64,000 nucleotides of DNA from Nematostella vectensis (Eukaryota; Cnidaria; Anthozoa; Actiniaria; Edwardsiidae), in the NCBI RefSeq assembly GCF_932526225.1, contig NC_064042.1:12969040-13033039 (forward strand). Direction: 5' to 3'. The notes under the pieces were generated by a model that saw nothing but the letters and a program-made list of their open reading frames with translations, ran no database searches and was not told the DNA's origin. Positions within the stretch are counted from its first letter, which is position 1. Each line of letters opens with the position of its first letter. A program made the translations under genes and the position numbers. This document shows positions 39,921 through 51,429 of this stretch, one piece after another.

Positions 39921-42900
39921 ATGATGGTGCAAGGGTATTTGACTAATTTTACACAAGATCCGCCATTGAAAAAACAAAGATTGGCTTACACACTACCTCA
40001 AGTCCGTGAAATCGGGCTGTGTGATTCTCGGGACTCTAGAATCGAAGAGCTCGAGAATCAGCTGTCAGAGCTAAAACATCGACTCGCTGATGTTGTCAAA
40101 GAGAGAGATGGCATGAGAAAGGAGCTAGGCAAGGAAAAAAAGCCCTTTCTTCAGCCGAGAAAGCCTTTTTGTGACCTTGAGCCAAAAGCTCAATTTCACA
40201 AAAAGTCAGAGATTAAAAAATGGCTTGAGAAGCAATTTGAGAAGCTTCCAACAGATTGGAAAGTTGTTGAGGTTTGTTTAGAATTTTTGTACACATGGAA
40301 ACAACCTAAATTTACCAATTCTGTTATAATGGCATTTGTTTATCATAAAATGTTTCCTTATCTCTAGGTTCAACTTGAAGTTGGTCAGTTTTGCCCTACA
40401 TTTCAATGTTTCCTTATCTCTAGGTTCAACTTGAAGTTGGTATGGTCAGTTTTGCCCTACATTTCAATGAGAGGGTTGAGCCTGAGGAGATTGACCATAA
40501 AAAGATCCAAAGAGCTCTCAAGGTAGGTATTATAGAAGTACATGTACAGTACTGTAGGTTTCTTATTTTTTCTATATTTAGATTATTTTTATAATCTCAG
40601 GCCAAAGATGATGGTGATGTTTCTGACTCAGCATACCATGAGCTAAAGATGGTAGCTGGGTCCAGCTTGCCATCACTGTATGGGATACAGAAAGAGAGAA
40701 AAGCTCAAAATGCAATCATTCCTATTACAGAATTTGAAGGGGTTAGTCTGTTGATAGTCTTAATTCTGATTTGCTTTGTGCACAGCACATTTTGCATCCT
40801 TTAAAACAAGCAAATACTGTACAAACCCAATAATTCATTAAACAAAGTTTCTCCTTTCAGAATGCAAAAGGATGTTCAAGATCCATCAAGGACATTCTAA
40901 GTTATAGTTCAGATGTCATTGGAAATGCAGGGGGCAATGTTATAACCCTTCGGTTTTCTGGTGATGGTAGAAAAACCACCAAAAAACTTGGGAGTGTTAT
41001 GACAACCTTCTGCTTTCCAGCAGAAAACTCTGTTAAAAGAAGCCCAGAAAGGGAATACTGTATATCTATATATGATGGTGAGTTGGTTGCAGCTAATTTA
41101 TTGCAGCTGTAAGCGAGAACAAATCTTCCTAATGATATAGTCAACTAAAGCCATATATCTGTGAACACTTTTTATTATAGGCAAGGAGTCATATGACATC
41201 CTAAAGGCGACCTTGAGAGGGGTTTTTGATGAGATGAAGGCCCTAGGGAGAACTGGCATTCTTGTTAATGGCCTTGAATACACTATTGATTGGTAGGTTT
41301 CATTTTTTTTGCAACCAATAATCTTATGATCTGGCATTAAACAGGACATATGTAACTTTTATCCCTTTTTTTAAGGGTGATGTGTGCTGACTGGAAGTTC
41401 ATGGCGTGTATTCTCGGAATTAATAGTCCCTGTGCCTTGTACTTCTGCATTTGGTGCGAATGCAGCAAAAGGATGATCAGAGACTTTTCTAGTAAGTTTT
41501 TTAATTTTGTTACTTATATAATGAATGTTATGTAATGAATTAAATGATTTTTGTTTTTATGAATTATTCCATTGTCAGCTATATTATAAATAACTAGATA
41601 AATTTGATAAAAATTTCAGTCCCACAATGGCCCATAACCAGAACCTTAAACCAGTGCCGTGCACGTGTTGGGTGTCCAAATGCCAAGGGAGTTCAATGTT
41701 TACCTCTCGTGGACATTGAATTTACCAAGGTCATACCCGACACCCTGCACCTCAAATTGAGGATCATGGGAAAACTTCTCAACCAGGTAAAATTATGCTT
41801 ATTTAACAAATTCAAATCTCCATTGAGCCATTTTTTAAAAAAGTTCCTGGTATATATTAAACTTCTAGGTTGCTTGCTGGGCTATAGAGCAGAATGTTAA
41901 AAAAGCCATGGAAGAAGCAATAGAAGCTTTGGGTAAATAAAAATTTCATGTATAGGGTAAATGGGTATAGGGGATGTCTTATGGTGATTATCATTTTGTT
42001 TTCTTGCCATATTGTATTTGCAGGTGTGAGGTTTTGTTTCTATGATGTCCAGGATGACAGTGGCAAAACCACAACCAAGTGGAGCTCTTTGGATTGTAAG
42101 TAAATAACTGACTAATAGAAAAGACTGTTATAATAACTGAAACTAATATGAAATTACTATAAAGTTTCGTTATTTATTTTCTTTGAATCCTCTTTTCCTT
42201 ATAAAGGTGATGGTTTGGAAACTATCATTAGGGGGCTTGATATCCATGCCTTCCTAGGAGACATGGAGAACAAGTCCATCACCAGCCTTGACTGTCTGAC
42301 CAAAGCCCAGCTAGTGGAGGAATGTAGGAAGTTCCATCTGAGGTCGACAGGCACCAAGGACTTCCTACGTGCCACACTCAAGGATCATCTTGACCGCAAC
42401 AACATAGTGTTTGAGGTATGATTTTTATTTTCATTATAAAAAAGACCAGCACACCCAGGATACTACTGTGTATAAAGCTAATTTAACAATTGCTTTGTGT
42501 TTTGTAGCCATCGTCCACTCCCACTTGTGAGAAAACAGTTCTTAGCATATCAGAGCTGACACAAGTGTGGAAAAGTTTGATGGTCCTCACTGATGCTCTT
42601 GGGGCAAATCCTGGAGATGAAGCATATCTTCGAGCAGATGCTTTTCAAGAAAAGGCCCGCCAATGGGGAACCAAATTTAGAAAGGCCACGTTTGATGAGG
42701 TAATTCTACATCCCTGTGGTTAGTTGAACTGGCAGGACACAAGCCTCATTTGATCATATGTCACTGAAAAAATAACAAGTAGATATATTATTTTAATTGT
42801 GCTTTCTTTTATCTCTCCACAGGATGTAATTCCATATATACATGGTAAGATTAAAATGAGATTCCTTAATTGACTTGGGATCTCCGAGACCAAGTAATTT

Positions 42901-43229
42901 TATGCATTTTTTTCTCTACAGTTCTTGTTTATCATGTCCCCCAATTTTTGGAGATTCATGGCACGATCCACCAGTTCAATTGCCAGACAGTGGAAAAGAA
43001 AAACCACATGCAGAACAAGACATTCCACAGGGGTAGCCAGAAAGGGGGGAAAAATAGCAACTACACTGTACAGGTAATTCCAAGTGAAAAAAACGTCATG
43101 TTATCTAGACTAATCGCTTGCTACAACTGTGTATTTTTATCTCTATAGATCATGGAGAGGGAAAACAGAAAACTGTTCAGTAGGGAAAATAATTTGGAAA
43201 GGGTCAAGAGAAAATATCAAAAGCAGTGA
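39921..43229 (+). CDS. DDE transposase with RAG1/Transib-type active-site and zinc-ligand layout, SAP-like insertion
   Basis: Fourteen GT-AG exons join to 665 codons: 39921-40271, 40424-40522, 40601-40741, 40861-41077, 41181-41292, 41376-41491, 41620-41786, 41869-41932, 42024-42095, 42207-42415, 42508-42699, 42823-42844, 42922-43073, 43149-43229. Residues 38-72 form a likely coiled coil. Putative catalytic residues are D232 (RFSGDGRKT), D312 (CADWKFM) and E612 (TVEKKN). A CxxC (C331, C334) follows the second Asp by 19 residues, and HxxxxH (H587, H592) precedes the Glu by 25 and 20. RAG1 has the same intervals (D708, C727/C730, H937/H942, E962). Residues 476-508 look like a SAP DNA-binding motif. 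Predicted role: nuclear cut-and-paste transposition at the CAGGCGCGTAC ends. ATTAAA at 43349-43354 is the likely poly(A) signal. I know no named family with exactly this make-up. Confidence 0.88.
40351..40468 (+). repeat. 58-bp tandem duplication of a splice acceptor in the transposase gene
   Basis: The stretch tgtttccttatctctag plus gttcaacttgaagttgg ... catttcaatg occurs twice. The second copy has five extra bases (tatgg). Only the second acceptor (exon start 40424) keeps the frame open. Confidence 0.85.
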
Positions 43230-43348
43230 AGACAAAGAAAAAAATGTATTTATTTATTTATTATATTTTTGGTGCTATTTATTACTGTTGTAAATATCAC
43301 TATTTATAACTTGTATAACTATTTGTACCCACATTATTATATAAAGGC

Positions 43349-43406
43349 ATTAAAACCATCAAAACAATCTGTATCATTCCCTGGATCTAAATTCCCCCTC
43401 TTTATT
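43349..43406. terminator. Facing polyadenylation signals of the two transposon genes
   Basis: ATTAAA on the plus strand (43349-43354) and AATAAA on the minus strand (43406-43401) face each other 46 bp apart, so transcripts of both genes should end in the same short interval. Confidence 0.5.
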
Positions 43407-43666
43407 TTCGACTGGAAATACAGTGAAATCGGTTGAAACAGATGTCAACAATTAGTTTATATAGAGAGATTTTAACTTACCGAGCCATAGTTGTGAAGCA
43501 TATTCCGTCTACGCCGTACGAAGCTGATCTCCAAAAAGCTCAGCGGGGGATACTTGCGCTCTAGCGGTCGACACATACTAGGCCTTTCTTCCTCTGACCC
43601 ATATTCAGAGATGTAAGTACAACGGGGGCACGAACTATGATCATAATTAATCCTTAGCTCGTATCC

Positions 43667-44314
43667 TCATGATATCCACATCTTCGAAGATGAGTCAACT
43701 TCACATATGGTACTCGAATCTGGCAGTTGCCGAGCCATAAACTCCGTACCAATAACGGTGCCAAACTCGACAGCAGTGCACGGGAACCGAATATTACGGG
43801 TCCCTGAAAAATCCAGCTTTCGTGAGGTAGCAAAAGAAAATGTCCCTTTACCAAACAAAGCGGAAAAACCCCCCTTTGAAAGTGGGACTTTCACTTGTAC
43901 TCTCCGAATGAGTCCCGTGTCATTCTCGGGTGTACGAAATTGGAGCTCATCGAACAGTGCATGTCGAATCAGCCACAATTCCTTATCCTCGGAGCAAAGA
44001 ATGGGAAGCTTTTCTCTTGCTACCTCACTACTGTCGGGGTTCCCAGCATTCACGGCTAAATAGCATGACAACTGCGGATTCAATGAAAGAGAAACCGTAG
44101 AATTATATCTATCGCTGTAGCCTTTCCATTTCACAAAGGCATAGTCTCCCTCAACGTTTAAAACTCTCTCTATCTCCCAGACTTTTTCTTCTTCCTCTTT
44201 CTCTTCTTTCACGTACGTATCAACTGAGGAATGGTCTAAATATTTGACCAAGCGATCCGGTTTCTTTATAATTCTTCCACTACGAGTCTTTAGGGAATCA
44301 GTGTTTGCCGCCAT
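43667..44314 (-). CDS. Chromodomain protein carried by the transposon
   Basis: A single open frame of 215 residues with a good start context (aacATGG). Residues 8-24 (LKTRSGRIIKKPDRLVKY) resemble the RSGR-type basic stretch often found before chromodomains of mobile elements. An acidic EK-rich linker is followed by a chromodomain at about 45-80 (VWEIERVL, FVKWKGYSDRYN). The three aromatic-cage positions are W46, W63 and Y66, so methyl-lysine binding is predicted. The usual WEP after the YN turn is replaced by TVSL, so the C-terminal helix is diverged. Residues 90-215 match no domain I know. The gene lies inside the inverted repeats, convergent with the transposase, which suggests it targets or tethers the transposition complex to modified histones (inference). 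Confidence 0.8.
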   Translation of the reverse strand: MAANTDSLKTRSGRIIKKPDRLVKYLDHSSVDTYVKEEKEEEEKVWEIERVLNVEGDYAFVKWKGYSDRYNSTVSLSLNPQLSCYLAVNAGNPDSSEVAREKLPILCSEDKELWLIRHALFDELQFRTPENDTGLIRRVQVKVPLSKGGFSALFGKGTFSFATSRKLDFSGTRNIRFPCTAVEFGTVIGTEFMARQLPDSSTICEVDSSSKMWIS

Positions 44315-44529
44315 GTTTGTTGGAGAAGCGCGAAAGGGGAAACTCCAGTACTTCTAAATATGGGCATATATGACCATATAAGGCACAGCGAACGAAGGAC
44401 ACTATCCGTGGGGAATATGTTTGATATGGTCATTTCCTTATTAAGGAATCTTCAAATTCTATGCTTTTTCTATATGATACCTATGACCCGCACCCCCTTT
44501 CGGCCAATCCTGGGTACGCGCCTGTATAT
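44315..44529 (+). repeat. Right subterminal region, right terminal inverted repeat and target duplication
   Basis: The right end reads ccaatcctgggtacgcgcctg ending 44524, then TATAT at 44525-44529. The about 90 bp before it (gaatcttcaaattctatgct, atatgatacctat) match the MITE at 16789-16925 in reverse. The region from 44314 upward also serves as the chromodomain gene promoter. Confidence 0.85.
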
Positions 44530-45685
44530 TCTTCCAAATTGGGCAGGTTAGGTCCTAGCGAGTTAAATTATAAACTTGCAAACAATTAATTTATTTACTT
44601 TCATGTTGATTATGATTTGTCTGCTGTTTTGCGCCCACGCTGTGGTTAGAGTCGCTTAATTTGACATTTTCACCATCGATCGAACCAAAAATGAACAATA
44701 CAATATAACATCAGCTAGAAAATTAACAAAACAATTAAAATGCTTTGTTTTCATCCAAATTAGCCATCTGATATGGGTAAAATTCCTAGTATGAAAAACG
44801 AAAATCTTTAAAAAATAAGATGCATGCTATTCAGAGGTCGAATATTACAACGAAATGAATATGGTATAAATAAACTAAGAAAACGTCATATGCTTTGCCT
44901 TTCTGTTGTTCGTAGCTCAAATATGACTAAATTCTCCCGTGCTTCGGAGAGTTATTGTGTATCTAGTCCTATATAGATCAGGATTTGTTTCACTTTTTAT
45001 TGTTTGGGATAACGGGAAAAAGCAAACATTGCTGGTTGTCAAAATGTTCAGTGCAAAGGTTTTAAAATTGTATCTAATGGAGTCATTGGGTAATGCAAAG
45101 ATGCAAAGTACACGAGCACATGTCTTTCTTAGCTCTCTGTGTGCCTTTGCCCAATCGGTTCCTAGTCCACTTGCGTCCTCTTATATCAAAAGCTTCAACT
45201 CTTAACTGTTCATGTTTGCTCTCTCGGTAAAACTTGACATTGAATGACAGACACACAAGTTTATAGGAATAATCAATATCCTTGTTTTGCCGACCGTGCA
45301 AACTACAAAAAAAATTAAATAGTCAATAAAATTTCGAAATAAAGACAACAGTTTTGAGAGATAAAAACTCCGGAAAAAGGTAAAAAAAAACAGTTTTCTG
45401 TGCGTTCAATTGAAAGTTATTCTAGGTAAAAGCCCATTGAAATCAAAAGTGTTTTAAAACAAAAACAAATTTTCCTTTGGGTTATTATGAACCGAAAGCC
45501 AGTTTATTAGCTTAAGTTGCACGGATTTTAAATTGCTCTTTTAGAACAATAATACATGCCTATTCTACCTTTCTAACCACAAGACTTAAACACATAACCA
45601 CATTCTTGTTGCATCATTCTTTTTTACATATCTCTCAATTCGAATGCGTGAGTTCTCTCCTCCTTTCCTTCTTTTCATTTTTTCC
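44530..45685. other. Intergenic, no gene recognised
   Basis: AT-rich DNA. Small frames on both strands at 44939-45301 overlap and show no domain. Confidence 0.35.
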
Positions 45686-45700
45686 GTCTTTGTTTCAAGA

Positions 45701-45886
45701 CCACTTGTTGTCTGCTGACGTCATTGTGAAGTCATATTACCAAATTAGGGGATTCCAGTCACGGATTCCAGTCAGCTGGTTTTCAATAGGACTTACCATC
45801 AAGAAAATTGGAGGTTTCAATCAGTTTCTCGCTATACTCAATGCTGCTTTATATGTGGGTAGCGCTGCATCTCTGTATCAAATCTG
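45701..45886 (+). CDS. Possible single exon of an unknown gene
   Basis: A pyrimidine-rich acceptor (tccgtctttgtttcaag) and a good donor (ctg|gtaagc) bracket an open stretch that ends in a hydrophobic segment (GGFNQFLAILNAALYVGSAA). No partner exon was identified, so this may be chance. Bounds are my best splice-site choice. Confidence 0.22.
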
Positions 45887-48800
45887 GTAAGCTAGGACTC
45901 TTTTTTTCATTTAATTTCTAATCTTTGCAAGAAAAGTTTATTTTTATAGCCTATTATTCTGCTGTCAGCCTGCGATAATTTTTTTAAATGACCTTTTCAA
46001 ATCGTACACTATTTTTCGTATTTCGATTTTTCTAATCCTTTGGTAAATATCGGAATTTGTAAAAATGCGCGAAATTCATTTTGGATCAGAAAAACTGGAT
46101 TGGTTTCCTGTCAGAATTGACATTTTTGGGGTTTCACCGAAAATGTGAGAAATTTGTGCGTCTGTTTTTTCTAACATATACATATTGTTGTAGCCGCTGC
46201 AAACCCTACATTATATCGGAGTCGAGGAATCTTAGTTTCTTTTCAGAGACCTTCTCCATTGAGTAAAGATGGTCACAGTTACTGTCTTTCTCCTCTGATT
46301 ACAAGTCATAAAGTTAACGAGGCACCTGCGGTACGGCAACCTTAAAAATGACAAGAATCGTGCAGTTTTTCCAAATAAGGAATAGATTAGCTCCCTTATA
46401 TGGAAGTGACCGCGTTTGGAAAAGCGACAGTTTTTGGCTAAATTTTCTTGATGTGCGCCGTCTAATAGTCTATTTTGTTGTTAAAAAACAATTGACTTAA
46501 ACGGGCATTTGTCATGTAAGTTAAACAAGTTCGTGCTATCGATTCCAAATCGTAAAAATCCAAAATAAATGAGTGTATACTGAACCCAGATAGCAAATGT
46601 TTGCGTTGTTTTAGGCATATATTGTACATATATCACCTTATCACAAAATATTGCCGAGCTCCTCGCTTTTTAATTAGTAAATTCCAATGACGCCGCCATT
46701 TAATGCTCCCGCTCAATATGCCGGTAATAAAGAGCATCCATTTCCATCACCTAATTTAAGCGGATGACCAGTATATTTTTCAATCAGATATCGTCAATAA
46801 CGAATCATGTTCATTCGTAGATTGTTATTTTGGAGTTTTCTTGCGAATTAGCCGTTGTATTTTCAATTATAAACAATAACAAAGGAGTGGTTGAATGGCA
46901 TTCTTCAAAATGGAATGAGAAGGTGACGTTATATACATGGAAAATAAATTAAGGTAAAAGTAGTCTGTGAAGACAGAGCAGTTTCGGTTACGTTTCATGC
47001 ATTTAACCTTCGTCGGAGCAGTAAAGATATCTGAAACATTATTAAGGGGCCGTAAACATATTCGTTTAAATCCGTTTACTTTTTGATACGTTTAGTCCTT
47101 CCGTCCATACTAACCCTCGCGATGGCTCCAGCGAATCCGTATACTTTTGAAAACGCCGTCGAAAGTAAATCAAAATGAATCCGTCTACTTTGGGGACGTT
47201 CGAATCCGTAAAACGAAAACAATGGCGTCATGACAATGGCGTGTTAGAGACCAGGCGCCGGCTGGAAAACAGAAAATGTCACAGGCCAGTCTCCTTGGCT
47301 TCGCAAATTACTTCCAGGGAGTGTATTTTGCTGAACATTAATTGTGTGTGACCGTTCGACTCTCAATTTGAACACGGGAAGGAATCGACAGATCGAGAAT
47401 ATAAATTCAATGAAATTTGAGTAATATGATATCACTACTCTCAAAAAGTTCTGTCATTTAGGTTTCCTGAAAGGGTAAAATAAGCAAAATATTATTGTCT
47501 TTTCTGGTGTAGTGTCCGCAATTCATTTTTACTCAACAGTTTTCACTTTTAAAACAAAAGAGGACTGGAACTCTAGCCACCGAAAAACAGAAGCTGAACT
47601 TTGATTGGCCAATTTTGGGGGATGGAATGTTCGGCTTAAGTCAACAGCTGTTGTTCTGGAGAGAAGTGAGACGCTCTGCACCTGCTAAAGAGCAGAGCGT
47701 AAACATAGATATATTTTTGTTTTTGCTGATTTAGACCACGTTATAGTCGTATGCGTCCTGCCTACGACATGTCTCATAGCCCTGAATTACACACTACGAC
47801 TTTCATAGTCGAGCATCGTAGCTGAGTCGTAGGCTGATTTGCACTCTACGAGGTGTCGCATATCGTGCGACCTTAATCAGGCTTAAGGCTCCCTGCGGTT
47901 CTTCACAACACGAATTCTTCTGTTACGATTGTTTTTTGACACACGGAGAGATTTTCAAAAATAGCATATCCAGACAATTATTCAAAAATAAAAATAAACT
48001 TTCATAATATGTTTACGCTTTACTTACCATTTAGCAGGTGCAAAATATTTTCTCAAGCATGAGATTCATAAAGTCGCATAATGCTACTGATAGAACCTGG
48101 TTCACTGCAGCTGATATTTTATAAATGTTATATTGACTTGTATTAATGTCTTAAAGCTATCCCTTCGTGTAAATCTTGCATGCATGGTGATCATTGATCT
48201 CGCTAGACCATTCCTAGTCAATAACAATAAAAAATATTTATCTAGCACTGGGTCTCTTTGCAAGAGCTTAAGGGGGGAATCTTGGTCATGCTATTCACCA
48301 ATACAATATCACTTCGACTAGACACAACAATGACATCAGGGTTAACAAAGCTTTTAAAATGCAAATCTCAAACGCCCTAATATAAATCAACACCGTGAAG
48401 TTAAGCAGACGCGGGAACGACACGTTGACTTGGTGAAGACAACACGACTTTCAATCATTTGAATCATTATTATACAGTCCCACAAAAGCACTTTAACACT
48501 CTACAGCAACGCTAAATAGAGGTACGTCAATGTTGTTTACAGGACAAAAGAACTTTCAAACTTTAAATTGGCTTTATTCGGCTGCGATGTTTGTATTGTT
48601 TTCTTGTTATTGTAAGTTATTTTGAATTTTAAGGGTGTAGATCTACGGGCCTGTTCGTCGAGTGTTACTGACAATCGCTTGTTGAATTTAGAGAAATTTT
48701 GACACCGACTTCCGTACAATGAACATAACTTGTTTTGTACATGCATTTTTACGGCGTCTTTTGAAATTACAAATAGTTGCATCATGACTTTCTTGAAGTT

Positions 48801-51373
48801 AACAACGTAAGTTTATACCAGTTTATAGTCAAATTACATATGGTATCGTATGCCCCGATCCGAGTCGTTCTGTAAGCAAGTGATTAATGATAGGTAAGTA
48901 AGCCGATGGGATTGGTGAGATTTTACCTGCAAAGTCATCCATATAATGCTGTTTATTCGGAAATCACCAGGATATACATTGTTGTTTCCTGCTAGTACCG
49001 CTTAAATTAATCTATCTTATCAAAACCAAACCTTCCCAGTATAAAGAAATGTTAAAAGATAAATCTTGGATGGAGGAGTCGATACAATTAACTAATATAA
49101 TATTAAACCATTACTAATATATTAAACCATCACTAATACATTAAAATTCCTGATGTACTTGGTATTCTCTCGAAAAATTATATTAAAAGGGAATAACAGC
49201 GTAAAAGAAATGCAGGGTTCATTGAGTTTTCTGGGCCTTGAATTTTCCAGACTTCGCATAAGATCTAGACTAAAACACATATTCTGTGTATGGGATTTAG
49301 AGGGTCTTAACTGCCCTATTATATCGTGAAACAACCATGAAAAGGTTAAGTAAACCATTGAAATGAATTGGAAGAAGTATTCTAAAGCCCCGTGCTAACA
49401 GCATTTCTACTGTTTGTACACCATGTTGGGAGTTACTGCTAAGCTTGCCGGCTTTCCTTTCGTCTTGTGCACCTCGTCTTGTGTCCAGTCAAGCGAGATT
49501 TAGCCATCAGCAATGCTGGGCGATGTTTGCGCGGAATATTTGAAAACACCGGTATTAAAGCATTCAAGCGTATGATTTGATTTGCAGCTTGTAAATACGT
49601 CACCTGAAGGGAGACAACTTATTAGATTAAATACGACTTTTTTTAATTTATTGCGTTTAACGGAATTTTCCCGAGGGAATTTAGAGGAAAAGACTCTCAA
49701 GACACTTTAAAGACCGTTGATATAATAATCGACAAGCCTTGCCAGCAACATATTCGCTATTGTTTGCCAATTTTTTTAAATAATAATCTTAAAACAAATG
49801 ATACTACATTTACCTAATGGACGTGTCATTATTTAGCGGGAAGGAGGGTTCTTATTTTTTTTTTAAATATGAGAAAAAAAGATACGGCCCTCACCTTAGA
49901 CACACGAAAGAAAAGGACCCCCCCCCCCCCCCCCCCCAGCAATAGGTTTAAAAAAATACAAATAAAATTGTGAAAATGAAATTCATGGCAAAAAACGTTT
50001 GGTTATCAAATGAATTCATTTCAGATTCATGGGTTAGAGTGTGAATGGTATGTATTTTTGGCTGTTTTGAGCGATGTTATTATTTTATGCTGTATTCCTT
50101 TAGCAATTTTAAAAACGTTGTGTCTTTGTTTTGGGCCCATTTCGTGGGTTTGGTCGACTTCAATTTATCACAGATAAGACGCTGTGGCATTGTATTTAAT
50201 AGAGTTATCGTATTGCAATTCGTAGCTTTTTTAAGTCACGTTCTTTAGAAATTTATTTGATGGAAAGTCGTTTCTTCCGTTTTCCCTAACAGCAATTCCA
50301 TTACAGCAGTTCCTTGGGGCTCATTTCGGGGAATGCTCTGGATTGTTTCGTGTCCCGGGATCAGTTTGAGGTCTTCCTCGCCTTCTTATTTCGTCAGGTG
50401 CCCATGTCATGGCTACATTGAAAAGACATTTTCGATCTTGTCTAAAGCACATCTAGGAATCCTCATTCCAGCAAATGTTGAGTATTTGTTAAGTTTTGTA
50501 CGCGCGCTCTGATTGGCTGTTGAGCGGGCTGGAATCCTACGATATTGCCCGTGGGCAGTTGTTTTTTTCGCAGCGGGCTTTGTTTACATAGCCGAGTGAG
50601 TTTGCAAAAACAAATTTGGCGACGACTAGCACTTTGAGTCGGAGTTTTATTAACCTGACAAGAAAAGTTTGACAAGAAAAAAACAGTATGACGAGCCGGC
50701 GAGCGCCACCCATAGCCAAGAAATACAAAGCTTATTTATAACGGACAAACAAACAAATGGGTGCAAATACACAAGGGGTGCAAATACCAAAAAAGAGTCA
50801 ATGCAATATTTTCATCAAATCACCATAGCACAAGTAGCACAAAGAGTTTTCTTCTTAAGAAGTTTGTTCTGTACATACCGTGAAGTTTTCACACCAACAG
50901 TCCATTCATGCCGTGAAGACTGATATCTGAGCTTTTTTTCTTATTGTTTGGATCTGCAGCTGAAATCTATAACTTCCAAAAAATAAAAATAGGAAAAAAT
51001 AGTCCAAAAAATTGTTGAATTATATCACTGTGATTGTCACAACAATGAAAACAACGCTTTAAATTGCTTTGCTTCGATTTCCATTCATTAGGGCCCAAGG
51101 ATAATTCTTTCTTTTTACGTCTGGAGGGCTACTAAAAGCAACATCTTTTTACTGCAAGGTCTGTTTAGAATGTTATCGTCTTGTTGAATGTTTTCAACAT
51201 TGTTCATAGAAAACATTTTTTAATGTTTTCACTCTTGCATGTTTTTAGTTGACCGTGCGAGAGTGTTTCTTGTTTTTCCGAAATCGATCGATAAACTAAT
51301 CGATATTCGCGCGAAAGCGAAAGGTGATTTGTTTTCTCGTCATTTTAATTTTTAAAGGCCACACAATAATCTT
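45887..51373. other. Long gene-poor stretch
   Basis: 46264-46450 is copy 3 of the dispersed repeat also at 29040-29215 and 35485-35660. 47750-47890 has several inverted 'cgtag/ctacg' words and may be a decayed inverted-repeat element. A run of 20 C is at 49918-49937. I see no supported coding exon or RNA gene. Confidence 0.4.
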
Positions 51374-51426
51374 TTATTAACATCGCTTGCTCGGGCTGTC
51401 GTACAGCCCTCGCGCTCTGTTAATAA
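51374..51426. repeat. 53-bp palindrome (cruciform-type) bordering a satellite
   Basis: Outer arms ttattaaca / tgttaataa and inner arms gggctgt / acagccc (3-base loop) are perfect; the part between is imperfect. The 15-bp satellite begins directly after it. Confidence 0.75.
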
Positions 51427-51429
51427 GTA

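Larger units (their letters stand above)
39318..44524 (+). mobile_element. Complete 5.2 kb DNA transposon, RAG1/Transib-class, with two convergent genes
   Basis: Both ends carry the inverted repeat CAGGCGCGTAC(A/C)CAGG (39318-39332; inverted, ending 44524), flanked by a 5-bp duplication TATAT (39313-39317 and 44525-44529). Inside are a 14-exon transposase gene on the plus strand (39921-43229) and a chromodomain gene on the minus strand (43667-44314), tail-to-tail. No frameshift or stop breaks either gene. Both subterminal regions are shared with the 137-bp MITE at 16789-16925, which independently shows that the two ends belong to one element with 5-bp duplications. A 26-base C run (39356-39381) sits just inside the left end, at the position where the MITE has a G run. 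The class assignment rests on 5-bp duplication plus the transposase active-site layout. Confidence 0.88.

Noticed and set aside
39318-44524. hAT superfamily, suggested by the CAG start of the ends
   Set aside because: The duplication is 5 bp rather than 8, and the transposase has neither a BED finger nor a hAT dimerisation region; the zinc-ligand spacing fits RAG1/Transib.
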